Shown: positions 17,228 through 29,242, numbered from the stretch's first letter. The stretch is 64,000 nt of DNA from Bacteroidales bacterium (GCA_028709785.1 JAQUTK010000016.1:1-64000); one strand, 5' to 3'. Notes: generated from the sequence alone by a model not told the origin. A program made the numbers and translations.

Positions 17228-18496
17228 TCATTTGTTATCACTCTTACACCGTTCATCCAACACTCCGGCAAATAGTTCTATTTCTCGTTTTGAGATGCCA
17301 AGCCGTGTTGCCAGTTCTCGCCATCCTTTTACAGCCCAAACGACCTCTGAAATAATCTTTTCGGCAGTTTTCTGGTTTAACATATAATCTTCACAGGCAT
17401 CAAGTAAAATGCTTAGGTCAGCTTTATTAGAAGATGATGCAAAAAGCAGACTTTGATATTCATTCAGAGTGGGATTCATGTCGTATGCAGGAGACAACGT
17501 CCATCCTTTTGCAGTCAAAAGAAAACCGTGATTTCGGAAATGGTCATCGCTATTACCTATACAAATGTTATAAGCCACACGACGATAGAGTTCCTGTAGA
17601 TTGTCTTCCACATTCGTACAGTTTTGAATAATAAAGTCAACTATATCCAGATAACCGTGTCCTGTGGTAGCATTGTCTCCGTCACTAAGTCCCAATAAGG
17701 TCATTGCAGAAGCAAAGTGAATACGTTTTCCCTCTTGGGTTCTGTCAAAACGTTGTGAAAGCAAGGTGTGATAATTTTCTCCAGTAGTCAGAACCTTGGT
17801 TCTCGCTGCATTTATACCGGCATTTACAGCAAGAAGATGGCAGAAATATTCCCAAAGTTCGGCATCGTAATCATCTTTTCGTGAAGGGAACTTAGCTATG
17901 TAAAGTGTTTTATCCGTGTCTATCACACTGGCTTTTGGTCTTGCACCACCCAATGAGGAACCTGGCTGCACGAGTTGAGCAATCCATTTCCTGTCAGGAA
18001 GGACATTATCTTCTTCACATTTCTCAATTTCGGAACTGGCTGCAATCAACTCTCGAATATCCGTCAGAGGTGGGATTTTCAATGATTCACTCATATTTAT
18101 AAATGCTCCACTTGGATCTTCCTTGAAACGGAGAGCTCCCATTCGAGAGAAGTCATCGATACCTATCAAAAAATCGAAAGATGATAACCGTCGTATCGAT
18201 CGTTTTTCCTCTGTTGCAGCAATTTGCTCACGACGTAGCAACAGGGTACGTCCCCAACGATCCGGTAAGGCATCAGAGAAACATCCGAATATATCTTTCT
18301 CCGATTGTGTATATTGCTGTCCCGAATAATTATTCAGATCATCGCTCAAAAATAAATCTCCGTGCTTTTTCAACCATTCATCGTTGAATGTAAAACAATA
18401 ACTGTCCGATCCACGAAGTGATTCGTAGTCTAATTCACCAATGAACTCTATCTCCTTGAGCCAGTCAAAATCGGCGTATACATACAGTTTCTTCAT
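17228..18496 (-). CDS. hipA: HipA-family serine/threonine kinase toxin
   Basis: 422 residues from the ATG at 18496; a GTG lies one codon earlier. An AAGGAG-like site precedes it. The HipA N-terminal domain is followed by the kinase core with the catalytic NSDDHFRNHGF near 318 and the metal-binding SPAYDMNP near 339. HipA kinases phosphorylate targets such as glutamyl-tRNA synthetase and cause dormancy, and are held in check by HipB. The gene directly abuts hipB upstream and sits eight bases ahead of mcrB. The ATP-binding and catalytic residues are intact, so it is probably active. Its target is not known. Confidence 0.88.
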   Translation of the reverse strand: MKKLYVYADFDWLKEIEFIGELDYESLRGSDSYCFTFNDEWLKKHGDLFLSDDLNNYSGQQYTQSEKDIFGCFSDALPDRWGRTLLLRREQIAATEEKRSIRRLSSFDFLIGIDDFSRMGALRFKEDPSGAFINMSESLKIPPLTDIRELIAASSEIEKCEEDNVLPDRKWIAQLVQPGSSLGGARPKASVIDTDKTLYIAKFPSRKDDYDAELWEYFCHLLAVNAGINAARTKVLTTGENYHTLLSQRFDRTQEGKRIHFASAMTLLGLSDGDNATTGHGYLDIVDFIIQNCTNVEDNLQELYRRVAYNICIGNSDDHFRNHGFLLTAKGWTLSPAYDMNPTLNEYQSLLFASSSNKADLSILLDACEDYMLNQKTAEKIISEVVWAVKGWRELATRLGISKREIELFAGVLDERCKSDNK

Positions 18497-18499
18497 CAC

Positions 18500-18820
18500 C
18501 TACTCCTTTTTTGATGCACGTTCCCTTGTCTTCAAACTCAAATCTTGCAAAGCTTTTCCCAATTTGTCTTCTTTGGCAAGCCACAGAATATCATCATCGA
18601 GTTGCAAGGCATACAGCACACGCAAATAAATTCCTATTGCCACTGTAGGTGCACCTTTCTCTATTCGGGACACGGTCAACGGTGAACAGGTAGCACGTTC
18701 CGCCACCTGAGTCACACTCAGGTTTCGGCGCAAGCGAGCCAATCTGATCTGCTCTCCCACAACCAGCATCTTCTGATCTAATTTGCGGGGCAATTTAGTA
18801 CCCATCGTATTTTTAGCCAT
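18500..18820 (-). CDS. hipB: HipB-like helix-turn-helix antitoxin
   Basis: 106 residues from the ATG at 18820; a TTG two codons earlier is less likely. A Cro/C1-type helix-turn-helix lies at about residues 25-75 (RLARLRRNLSVTQVAERA, then TVSRIEKG). The charged tail is long for an XRE protein. HipB proteins neutralise HipA and repress their own promoter. The stop abuts the hipA start, and a -7 box is 23-30 bases upstream, so it leads the operon. Confidence 0.85.
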   Translation of the reverse strand: MAKNTMGTKLPRKLDQKMLVVGEQIRLARLRRNLSVTQVAERATCSPLTVSRIEKGAPTVAIGIYLRVLYALQLDDDILWLAKEDKLGKALQDLSLKTRERASKKE

Positions 18821-18842
18821 AATCAACTTATCATATAATACG

Positions 18843-18850
18843 CAAATATA
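18843..18850 (-). promoter_or_regulatory. -7 promoter element for hipB-hipA(-mcrB-mcrC)
   Basis: Minus strand TATATTTG, a consensus -7 box, 23 bases upstream of the hipB ATG. It is the only such box I see upstream of the four genes. Confidence 0.55.
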
Positions 18851-18895
18851 TCGCTTTTTATCTATCTAATGATATGTTGTACATAAAAAGTAAGA

Positions 18896-20059
18896 TTACA
18901 ACTTCTCAGATAGCCATCGGCGTAAAGGAATATCGTACAATTTGTATGCGAGCCAAGCCACAACGATGGTAAGTATGAACACAAAGATCTGAACCATGAT
19001 GAAGGTAGGTATCGGAATGTCCCTGTTACGATCCCACCATGCCAGGAATACATACATAAAAGGGTAGTGGGTGATGTAGAGTGGGTATGACAGTTCGCCC
19101 ATCCATTTGCAAAAAGCGCTGCTACGCTTGCCTGTGAGATTGCTGTGTGCCCCTAATGCCACAATCAGAGGGAAGAGCACAAGAACAGATGTCATATTGA
19201 ACAGGCCTTCGGGCAGCAGTTGTTCCCATCCGCACATGCGTGGCATGAGCAATACAGCAGACAGCAGCAGAGAGCAGATCAGGAATCCGTGCGACAGAAG
19301 TCCCGATTGGTTGTTTGATGCCCGATGCGCTCCCTTGTTCTTTATCCTGCTCAGCAATACTCCCATGAAGAAGGGGTAGAGCAAGCGACTCATGGCTACA
19401 TAGCAATGCTCCGGAGTCATCTTGAATCCGAAGTTGAGCGAGAGCTGTCTCTCGTGTTCCTCGAGCGTGCCAAAGAGATTAAGGGCTAATGACGAATCCA
19501 CCACCATCACTCCGAAGGCAGCCACCAGGGCGGCAAGTGCCCATGTACCCATTCGGCGTACCACAAGCGCATAGAGCAGGTTGGCAATGTACTCATAAAA
19601 GAGCGACCACATAGGAGCATTGGTGCTGGTCACCTCTCCCATGTTGCGATGGTTGAAGCTTGGAGGCAAAGGTATGCAGAAGCAGCTGGCCAAACCGACA
19701 AGCAACAGCACCCACCACTCGGTTTTGCTTACATCGGCAAACATATTACAGTCGCTGAAATAGAACATCATGATACCTATCACTCCGCCCATGAATACAA
19801 GTGGCTGAAGTCGTATAAGCCTGCGCTTCAGAAACTGTTTAAGTCCCATTTCTTTGCCCCATCGCCCATCGTATGCATAACCGATGACAAAACCTGAAAG
19901 CACATAAAAGAAATCGACTGCTAAGTATCCGTGGAAGAGAGGCATCGGTCCGGGGTTCATAAATTCGGTAAGGTGAAACCACACGACAAGCAAGGCAGCT
20001 ACTCCTCGCAAGCCATCCAGGATCTCGTAATGGGGACGTGTAATATATGTTTGTTGCAT
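18896..20059 (-). CDS. Acyltransferase 3 family membrane protein (OafA-like)
   Basis: 387 residues. It opens with the family signature LDGLRGVAALLVVWFHL at about 14-30 and has FFYVLSGFVIGY near 50-61, then about ten hydrophobic spans. Such enzymes transfer acetyl or other short acyl groups across the inner membrane to surface glycans or lipids. The gene stands alone on the minus strand between the defence island and the glycosidase cluster, so its substrate cannot be inferred. GC-richer codons set it apart from the defence genes. Confidence 0.85.
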   Translation of the reverse strand: MQQTYITRPHYEILDGLRGVAALLVVWFHLTEFMNPGPMPLFHGYLAVDFFYVLSGFVIGYAYDGRWGKEMGLKQFLKRRLIRLQPLVFMGGVIGIMMFYFSDCNMFADVSKTEWWVLLLVGLASCFCIPLPPSFNHRNMGEVTSTNAPMWSLFYEYIANLLYALVVRRMGTWALAALVAAFGVMVVDSSLALNLFGTLEEHERQLSLNFGFKMTPEHCYVAMSRLLYPFFMGVLLSRIKNKGAHRASNNQSGLLSHGFLICSLLLSAVLLMPRMCGWEQLLPEGLFNMTSVLVLFPLIVALGAHSNLTGKRSSAFCKWMGELSYPLYITHYPFMYVFLAWWDRNRDIPIPTFIMVQIFVFILTIVVAWLAYKLYDIPLRRWLSEKL

Positions 20060-20528
20060 AATCTATCTAGTGATAAAAGTTGTATTAGATTTATTTTTGT
20101 TGCGGACAAGCTTTTCCTCTGATTCCCTATGATCCAATAGTCAAAATCATTTTTCTTTCGCTGGCTTTCTGCGTACTTAACTCTATTCTCTTTAGGTAAG
20201 AAGTAAATGAATCTATGTATTATCCAGTCATTATTATTGTCATTTATAAATACCATTTTTTACTGCTCGGTTTTTTCACGGGCAAATATACACCATTTTT
20301 TGCACCTTGCAACAATACTTGATGTGCATAACAGCATTGCCCCAAACCACGAAAAGAAATGGTTTATTGCAGTGAAACGATGTCATTAGTGAATCTCATT
20401 TATTATAACAGCAAATCATATGGGTAGTAAACTATTGGTCGATTATGCATTTCTGTTGTTTTTTTGATTTCGAATTTTAGATTAGTAAAAAAAGACTATT
20501 TTACTACACCACTCCACCCCACTACTAC

Positions 20529-20546
20529 CTTACAGCATACTGTAAG
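20529..20546. promoter_or_regulatory. Short palindrome, possible operator
   Basis: CTTACAG and CTGTAAG separated by four bases. It lies in the divergent spacer, about 330 bases before the esterase gene. Confidence 0.3.
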
Positions 20547-20830
20547 ACATGTCCGTTTCTTCAAAAAAAACTTGCTCCCCAATTATTGTATACATTTTTA
20601 TTTGCTCAGAAGGCACTTTTCATACATAGTTATACCTCACCTACACAATTACGTACCTTCAGATTTCCCCAATGAATACCGTTAGACTCGTCCTAGATCA
20701 TGGTTGGCGGTTCATGGGTTATTATAAAGAGGAGCCGATAATCAAGAAGAGCAGTTTGCTATTTAACATTGAAAGTATCATATAAGGTCATTTTGTTTGA
20801 CCCATCCCCTCATCTTTGCCATTATTGCTA

Positions 20831-20838
20831 TATATTTG
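20831..20838 (+). promoter_or_regulatory. -7 promoter element for the tandem esterase
   Basis: TATATTTG, consensus -7 box, 40 bases upstream of the ATG. Confidence 0.5.
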
Positions 20839-20877
20839 CACCGGTAATTTCAAAAGATCATATTCAAAATCTATATT

Positions 20878-22605
20878 ATGAAGAAGTTTTTATCACTCAT
20901 TTTGGTATTCTGCACCTTAAACGTCCTGGCATGGGAGCGCGAAACCGTGTGGCCCAAGGGCAAGATGCCTGATAGCCAAACCCATCAGATTGCTGCCATG
21001 ACCGATGAGTCCGGGCAGAAGGACTTTAAAGCCGACAAGCATCGTGTGGCCTATCTGGAATGGTTTGATGCTCCTGCCAAGGAGGCAAGCAATGGTTCCT
21101 GTATGATTCTTATCAGCGGTGGCAGTTACGAGACTTGCTGCGACGTGGGCCTCATCAAGTTGTGGCGCGAGGAACTTACCCGTCAGGGTATTCAGTGTGT
21201 CAATTTCGTATATCGTACTCCCCGTCCTGTTGGTCTCCCCATCTATCAGACGGCTTGGGAAGATGGTCAGCGTGCCATACGTATGGTGCGCAGCGAAGCA
21301 AAGAAGCGCGGATTCGACCCTGAGAAGATTGGCGTTATCAGCATGTCGGCAGGTTCGCATCTGGGTCTGTTACTGGCAACCAGCTCACAAACTCCTGCCT
21401 ACTCACCCATAGACAAACTGGATTCTATACCTTGCCATATCAATTGGGCCGTTGTCAATGCGCCTGCCTACGTCACCACCGATGGTGAAACCGGCATTCC
21501 CGCCATTCGTCAGGGGTATGGTCTGGACGTGAAACTGAGCAATGTCTTCAAGTTTGACAAGAAGACTTGTCCGATGAGTCTCCACCATGGTGGCTACGAC
21601 CCCTACTCCCCCAATGGTTCCACGCTGGTTTACCGCCAACTCCGTCGCATGCATGTGCCTGCTGAGTTACATCTTTATCCAGACAAAGGGCATGGAGCTT
21701 TTGGTCTGGAACGTGGCATCGAGTTCATGCGCCAAATGGGTTATCTGGGTAAGGTGGCTCCCGAAGAGGAACTGACGGCCCGATTCCCTGAAGGTCGTGT
21801 GGAAACCGACAAGAAGACTCAGGACATCTGGCCGGAGGGAAAGATGCCGGATGCTCAGGATAAACAATGCAAACCCTATCTGGAGTGGTATATTCCCAAA
21901 AATTTGAAGACAAGAGCCATACAGATCATCTGGAGTGGAGGTGCCTATATGGGCAACAATCCCGATGATTTCGAGGTAGCTCCTGCTCGTCGTTACCTCA
22001 ATGAGCGTGGCATGGCGGTGGTTACCGTCAAGTATCGCACACCCCGTCCCGAGGGACTGGCGAAGCACACCACTGCTTGGCAGGATATCCAACGTGCCAT
22101 CCGTATCGTACGCAGTCAGGCTGCCAACAATGGTCTCGATCCCGATCGCATCGGTATTATGGGTTCTTCGGCTGGCGGTCACCTAACCCTGATGGGTGTA
22201 ACTTCATCCATGCATCAGTCATACCTACCCATCGACGATATCGACAAAGTCTCTTGCAACGTGCAATGGGGTATCGGCATCTATCCTGCCTATGCCCTGA
22301 CCGATGGTGTCGATGGTTACAACTCCCAGGGTGGAAACGAGGATGGAAACGTTCTGGTGCCGGAGTTCTCCTTTGACCTGAAGACAGCGCCGATGCTCTT
22401 TATCCACGGCGATGCCGACGGCTATGCCAGTATGGCTTCGGTCAAGACCTGGGAGCAGATGCGCGCTATGGGCATCCAGAGCGAACTGCACACGCTGGCT
22501 CTGCGCGAACACTGTTTCCAGCGCACGGCCTCTCCGGGCACGGGAAGTTATACTTTCCTTGATCGCATATGGGAGTTTCTAAGTTCTAAGAAGTTTGCCA
22601 ACTAA
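20878..22605 (+). CDS. Secreted tandem alpha/beta-hydrolase (two esterase domains)
   Basis: 575 residues with a signal peptide (about 1-18). Two homologous halves each begin with a WPxGKMPD motif (near 24 and near 319) and contain YRTPRP, a nucleophile motif and a C-terminal Asp and His. In the second half the nucleophile lies in GSSAGGHL and the acid and base in HGDADGY and REHCFQ. In the first half the nucleophile motif is SMSAGSHL, lacking the first Gly of GxSxG, with HHGGYD and DKGHGAF. These resemble Bacteroidetes acetyl or feruloyl esterases that trim side groups from plant glycans. Codon use is GC-richer than the neighbours, suggesting transfer. A hairpin 120 bases downstream may end transcription. 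Confidence 0.8.
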   Translation: MKKFLSLILVFCTLNVLAWERETVWPKGKMPDSQTHQIAAMTDESGQKDFKADKHRVAYLEWFDAPAKEASNGSCMILISGGSYETCCDVGLIKLWREELTRQGIQCVNFVYRTPRPVGLPIYQTAWEDGQRAIRMVRSEAKKRGFDPEKIGVISMSAGSHLGLLLATSSQTPAYSPIDKLDSIPCHINWAVVNAPAYVTTDGETGIPAIRQGYGLDVKLSNVFKFDKKTCPMSLHHGGYDPYSPNGSTLVYRQLRRMHVPAELHLYPDKGHGAFGLERGIEFMRQMGYLGKVAPEEELTARFPEGRVETDKKTQDIWPEGKMPDAQDKQCKPYLEWYIPKNLKTRAIQIIWSGGAYMGNNPDDFEVAPARRYLNERGMAVVTVKYRTPRPEGLAKHTTAWQDIQRAIRIVRSQAANNGLDPDRIGIMGSSAGGHLTLMGVTSSMHQSYLPIDDIDKVSCNVQWGIGIYPAYALTDGVDGYNSQGGNEDGNVLVPEFSFDLKTAPMLFIHGDADGYASMASVKTWEQMRAMGIQSELHTLALREHCFQRTASPGTGSYTFLDRIWEFLSSKKFAN

Positions 22606-22727
22606 GCTTCGACTCAAAGTGGAAATAAAATATGCAGATTAACAACTGATACCCTACAAAAGCTGAAGCGTTAGTGCGCTTCAAGAGTTAATAATCAAGA
22701 GTTACACCTATCTGAACGAATTGTTTT

Positions 22728-22753
22728 GAAAGTCATCCTTCTGGGTGACTTTC
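22728..22753 (+). terminator. Hairpin with T-rich tail, shared with 12465-12491
   Basis: GAAAGTCATCC, loop TTCT, GGGTGACTTTC, then a pyrimidine-rich run. It lies about 120 bases after the esterase stop and probably acts as its terminator. The same arms are present in the defence island. Confidence 0.5.
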
Positions 22754-22861
22754 TTCTTTTTCATGCTTTCCAATGGGCATTTTGAAAAGAGACTGATCAA
22801 TCATTCTCAGATAAGTACTTTTAAGGAGTGGAGTCACATTGGTAAATCCATTCCTAAAGGA

Positions 22862-23005
22862 AGATAAAACGCAGCATCAAGGATGCATTCTTCATCCTGA
22901 ACCGCAAAACGATTATCCTGCACTGCAAAACGATTATCCTGCACTGCAAAATAATTATTCTGAACCGCAGAATAAGATATGAATCCGTATCGCTGCGTTT
23001 TATCT
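22862..23005. repeat. Four 21-bp tandem repeats bracketed by 14-bp inverted repeats
   Basis: AGATAAAACGCAGC at 22862-22875 is matched by its reverse complement at 22992-23005. Between them lie four consecutive 21-bp copies (22889-22909, 22910-22930, 22931-22951, 22952-22972). The middle two are identical, and the outer two share the ATCCTG or ATTCTG and CGCAAAA-like ends. Inverted repeats around direct repeats are typical of a non-autonomous mobile element or a recombination/protein-binding array. Confidence 0.6.
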
Positions 23006-23074
23006 GAGTGATGAATATTCTAATGTGAAAGGAACAATCCCTTTTCATTTGCTTTCATACAAACATAAATTCCC

Positions 23075-23082
23075 TACCTTTG
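23075..23082 (+). promoter_or_regulatory. -7 promoter element for the alpha-galactosidase
   Basis: TACCTTTG with a TTTG about 23 bases further upstream, 44 bases before the ATG. Confidence 0.55.
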
Positions 23083-23126
23083 TGACTCAGGAAAAGGATA
23101 GCTAATATTCACCAAATAACATATAC

Positions 23127-24749
23127 ATGAAAAAACAATCTTTATTAGGTTTGGCAGTCTCACTCATCACTTTTTGTGGTGGCCCAATGATGGAGACTTC
23201 CGCACAAGTGACAGATCTCTCACAGTACATTCTTACTCCAACTGCGCCTGAAACACCTCGCATCAACGGAGCAAAAGTATTCGGTGTGCGTCCCGGTTCA
23301 AAGTTTCTATTCACAATTCCGGCGACCGGAAAACGTCCGATGACTTTCTCTGCTGAAGGGTTACCTAAAGGGCTTAAGCTGGATAGCAAAACCGGTCAGA
23401 TTACCGGAACTGTAAAAAAAGCCGGTACGTTTGCTGTCAAACTCACAGCTACCAATGATCTGGGCAGCAATGAGCGTAACTTCCGCATCGTTGTCGGAGA
23501 AAAAATCGCCCTCACTCCTCCGATGGGATGGAACAGTTGGAACTGCTGGGGTAACAGTGTGAGCCAGGAAAAGGTACTGAGTTCGGCAAGAGCAATGGTC
23601 AACAAAGGCCTCATCAACTACGGCTGGACATTTATCAACATTGATGATGGATGGCAAGGAATACGGGGTGGAAAATACAAGGGTATCCAGTCCAATCAGA
23701 AGTTTCCGGACATGAAGGCTATGGCGGATGAGATTCACGGTATGGGTCTCAAGATCGGTATCTATTCGGGACCCTGGGTAAATACGTATGCGGGTCATAT
23801 TGGCAGTCTCGCCGATGATGAAGACGGCACCTATGAATGGATAAGAAAAGGGAAACACAACGAGAATTACATGATCAATGACCCTGAAAAGAAGATTAGC
23901 CGTAGCACCTTCCGCTACCATGGTAAATACTCATTTGTCAAGAATGACGCGAAACAATGGGGTGACTGGGGCATTGACTACCTCAAATACGACTGGAATC
24001 CGAACGACTTTTACTATACCAAAGAGATGGCTGACGCACTCCGCTCGCTCGACAGAGATGTAGTCTATAGTCTATCCAACAGTGCACCTTATGGTGACGC
24101 TCCGGTTTGGTCAGAATACACAAACTGTTATCGTACCACCGGTGACATCCGCGATACATGGGAAAGTATGAGCAGTATCGGATTTGCACAAGACAAATGG
24201 CTCTCTTTCAAGAGACCGGGCCATTGGCCTGATCCTGACATGCTCGTAGTAGGTATGGTAGGTTGGGGACCGAATCTTCATAACACTAAACTTACTGCCG
24301 ACGAACAATATACTCACATTAGTCTCTGGTCAATACTGGCTGCCCCACTCCTGATCGGTTGCGACATGGCTCAACTCGATGACTTTACCATCAGTCTCCT
24401 GTGTAATAATGAAGTGATTGATGTCAATCAGGATCCGCTGGGTATTCAGGCATATCCGTACTACCAGGACAACACATACGTTACCTATGTCAAACATCTT
24501 GAAGACGGTTCGATGGCGGTTGGTATGTTCAATAAGACCAACGAGCCTAAAGCGATTGGCTTCAAACCGAAGAGTCTGGGATTCCGTGGCAAACAGACTA
24601 TCCGCGACTTGTGGAGACAGAAAGATCTGATAGAGATAGAGGCAGACAAACTGTTTGAAACAACTGTGGCTCCTCACGGAGTTGTATTGGTTAAGATCTA
24701 TCCCGGTATCTCTCATGAAAAAGTAGTGAAAGAGCCTGTAAGACTATAA
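23127..24749 (+). CDS. Secreted GH27 alpha-galactosidase with N-terminal Ig-like domain
   Basis: 540 residues. A signal peptide ends near residue 27 (TSAQ). An Ig-like putative domain (about 30-125; GLPKGLKLDSKTGQITGT) precedes the GH27 barrel, which opens with LTPPMGWNSWNCWG. The catalytic nucleophile is the Asp of YLKYDWN (about 289), and the acid/base is the Asp of TTGDI (about 340). Both are intact. A C-terminal beta-sandwich follows. It removes terminal alpha-galactosyl units from galactomannan or raffinose-type sugars. There is no lipobox, so it is probably periplasmic. It has its own promoter and a terminator after it, so it is monocistronic. Confidence 0.92.
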   Translation: MKKQSLLGLAVSLITFCGGPMMETSAQVTDLSQYILTPTAPETPRINGAKVFGVRPGSKFLFTIPATGKRPMTFSAEGLPKGLKLDSKTGQITGTVKKAGTFAVKLTATNDLGSNERNFRIVVGEKIALTPPMGWNSWNCWGNSVSQEKVLSSARAMVNKGLINYGWTFINIDDGWQGIRGGKYKGIQSNQKFPDMKAMADEIHGMGLKIGIYSGPWVNTYAGHIGSLADDEDGTYEWIRKGKHNENYMINDPEKKISRSTFRYHGKYSFVKNDAKQWGDWGIDYLKYDWNPNDFYYTKEMADALRSLDRDVVYSLSNSAPYGDAPVWSEYTNCYRTTGDIRDTWESMSSIGFAQDKWLSFKRPGHWPDPDMLVVGMVGWGPNLHNTKLTADEQYTHISLWSILAAPLLIGCDMAQLDDFTISLLCNNEVIDVNQDPLGIQAYPYYQDNTYVTYVKHLEDGSMAVGMFNKTNEPKAIGFKPKSLGFRGKQTIRDLWRQKDLIEIEADKLFETTVAPHGVVLVKIYPGISHEKVVKEPVRL

Positions 24750-24775
24750 GAAGTTTAGAGGCAATTAATCAAAGT

Positions 24776-24814
24776 AAAAGCACAGCTCCGTTCGCGGATA
24801 GCTGTGCTTTTTTA
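24776..24814 (+). terminator. Intrinsic terminator after the alpha-galactosidase
   Basis: A 12-bp stem (AAAAGCACAGCT with AGCTGTGCTTTT) enclosing a CCG-TTCG-CGG mini-hairpin, ending in a run of T. Confidence 0.8.
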
Positions 24815-24815
24815 T

Positions 24816-24823
24816 TACATTTG
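24816..24823 (+). promoter_or_regulatory. -7 promoter element for the beta-galactosidase
   Basis: TACATTTG, 25 bases upstream of the ATG and immediately after the preceding terminator. Confidence 0.55.
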
Positions 24824-24830
24824 CGGATGA

Positions 24831-28019
<3,189 letters not shown>

Positions 28020-28022
28020 GAA

Positions 28023-28056
28023 TCAAAGAGCGCAGACCTATGTCTGCGCTCTTTGA
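28023..28056. terminator. Bidirectional terminator between convergent genes
   Basis: A perfect 15-bp stem (28023-28037 with 28042-28056) and 4-base loop, placed between the GH2 gene and the minus-strand endonuclease gene. Confidence 0.75.
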
Positions 28057-28078
28057 ATATACTCCTGAGAAAAAGGCC

Positions 28079-29173
28079 TTACAAATGAAAGGGATCAGTG
28101 TCTCGTGGAGCTTCCTTCCACACTTTTCCATAATATCTATACTTTAAGTAGCTACCCAGCTCTGCCGCTTTGCTGTTTACGCTTACATATTTGGCAAGCA
28201 CATCGGCGATAACTTCGGGATCGACCACCTTGTATTGAACTTCATTACTCTTCAGGCAGTTTCGCCAAGTCTCTTCCATGCTCAATCCCGGTTTACAACC
28301 TGCCGGACGTTCACCATCCATATATCCTGTTTGACGTACCCCTTTAGATCGTAATTGCACATTCTCTTTCGGCACCACATGGATATGACAGCAAGCATCC
28401 GCTTTCAGTACTTCCTGATCTTTGTGATTGAGCAACTGTTCAGCCCAAAGAGTCTGCTTCATCAACTGATAGAATGGTTCGAGAAAGTAAATACTTCCCT
28501 TATATTTATTGCGTGGCATCGGTTTAAGAATCATCGAGTTTCCGATAAGATTGTCACCGCCTTCATGCACATTCGTATATCTGGAAAGTCCCTCTTTTGT
28601 CTTATCCGTCTTTCGCCCATACTCTTCCGTATATTCCCATCGGATAGGCAACAGATATTTCTTATTATCGAAATCCACAGCAATTATAAGTGCATCAATA
28701 GTCGTATTGCTACCTCCTCTTTTTGGAGCTTCACTCTTACATTCATGCAGATAATCGTTGTTGGTCGTTACGGCAAAAGCAATGTATTCTGCATTGCGCG
28801 CACTGTCGCAGTTAACCTTCTTCACATCCATAAAAAAGTCCGGAGATCCATACAACGCATTGGCAATATCACGTACAAGATCTTTATCATCGCGCACAGC
28901 AAACAGATGATTCAGACATGCGACACGCGAAGAGAGAAGATTGCCTGTCACACCGCCCTGGCTCCACCACGATATTTTCTCCTGCGAAAAATAATCCATT
29001 AGCTTATTACGAATTGGCTTGTACAGGTTAATCGCCTCTTTTCCTGCTTCAAGATACGAACTTTGCTGCATATTGCGGTGTATGCCCCCACCTTTTGCAC
29101 CTTCAAAAAAGGGAGTACCGAACAACGCTTCCTGATGCTTTTTCTGAATCTCTTTATAAACATGTGTTTCCAT
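28079..29173 (-). CDS. PGN_0703-family putative restriction endonuclease
   Basis: 364 residues. The family hallmarks visible are NLLSSRVACLNHLF near 80 and TTIDALIIAVD followed by LLPIRWEYTEEY (about 155-180), which resembles the acidic D...E-x-K-like strand of a PD-(D/E)xK nuclease, although the usual Lys is an Arg or Trp-Glu context here. The family was named from Porphyromonas gingivalis and is annotated as putative endonuclease. No methylase or partner lies beside it. It sits alone, minus strand, between two glycosidase genes, so it may act alone or be a solitary defence insertion. The biochemical role is not established. Confidence 0.65.
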   Translation of the reverse strand: METHVYKEIQKKHQEALFGTPFFEGAKGGGIHRNMQQSSYLEAGKEAINLYKPIRNKLMDYFSQEKISWWSQGGVTGNLLSSRVACLNHLFAVRDDKDLVRDIANALYGSPDFFMDVKKVNCDSARNAEYIAFAVTTNNDYLHECKSEAPKRGGSNTTIDALIIAVDFDNKKYLLPIRWEYTEEYGRKTDKTKEGLSRYTNVHEGGDNLIGNSMILKPMPRNKYKGSIYFLEPFYQLMKQTLWAEQLLNHKDQEVLKADACCHIHVVPKENVQLRSKGVRQTGYMDGERPAGCKPGLSMEETWRNCLKSNEVQYKVVDPEVIADVLAKYVSVNSKAAELGSYLKYRYYGKVWKEAPRDTDPFHL

Positions 29174-29234
29174 CGTCTTGTTTGTTTACTGGGTTAATCT
29201 CTAAAATCCGCTACATTCAAAAGGAACAATATCA

Positions 29235-29242
29235 CAAATATA
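29235..29242 (-). promoter_or_regulatory. -7 promoter element for the PGN_0703-like gene
   Basis: Minus strand TATATTTG, 62 bases upstream of the start. Confidence 0.45.

Larger units (their letters stand above)
20060..20877. other. Divergent spacer between acyltransferase and esterase genes
   Basis: AT-rich. It contains a minus-strand TATATTTG at 20283-20290, a CTTACAG/CTGTAAG palindrome at 20529-20546 with a 4-base centre, and the esterase -7 box at 20831-20838. I see no convincing gene. A minus frame starting at 20256 runs into the acyltransferase gene and is not supported. Confidence 0.5.
22606..23126. other. Spacer with hairpin and repeat element before the alpha-galactosidase
   Basis: It holds the hairpin at 22728-22753, a 144-bp inverted-repeat-bracketed tandem repeat at 22862-23005, and a -7 box at 23075-23082. 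No coding frame is convincing. Confidence 0.55.

Noticed and set aside
19999-20256. Minus-strand 85-codon frame upstream of the acyltransferase
   Set aside because: It overlaps the acyltransferase start in another frame and has no protein-like composition, despite a possible -7 box 27 bases upstream.
22862-23005. CRISPR array
   Set aside because: The repeats are contiguous 21-mers without spacers, and no cas genes are near.
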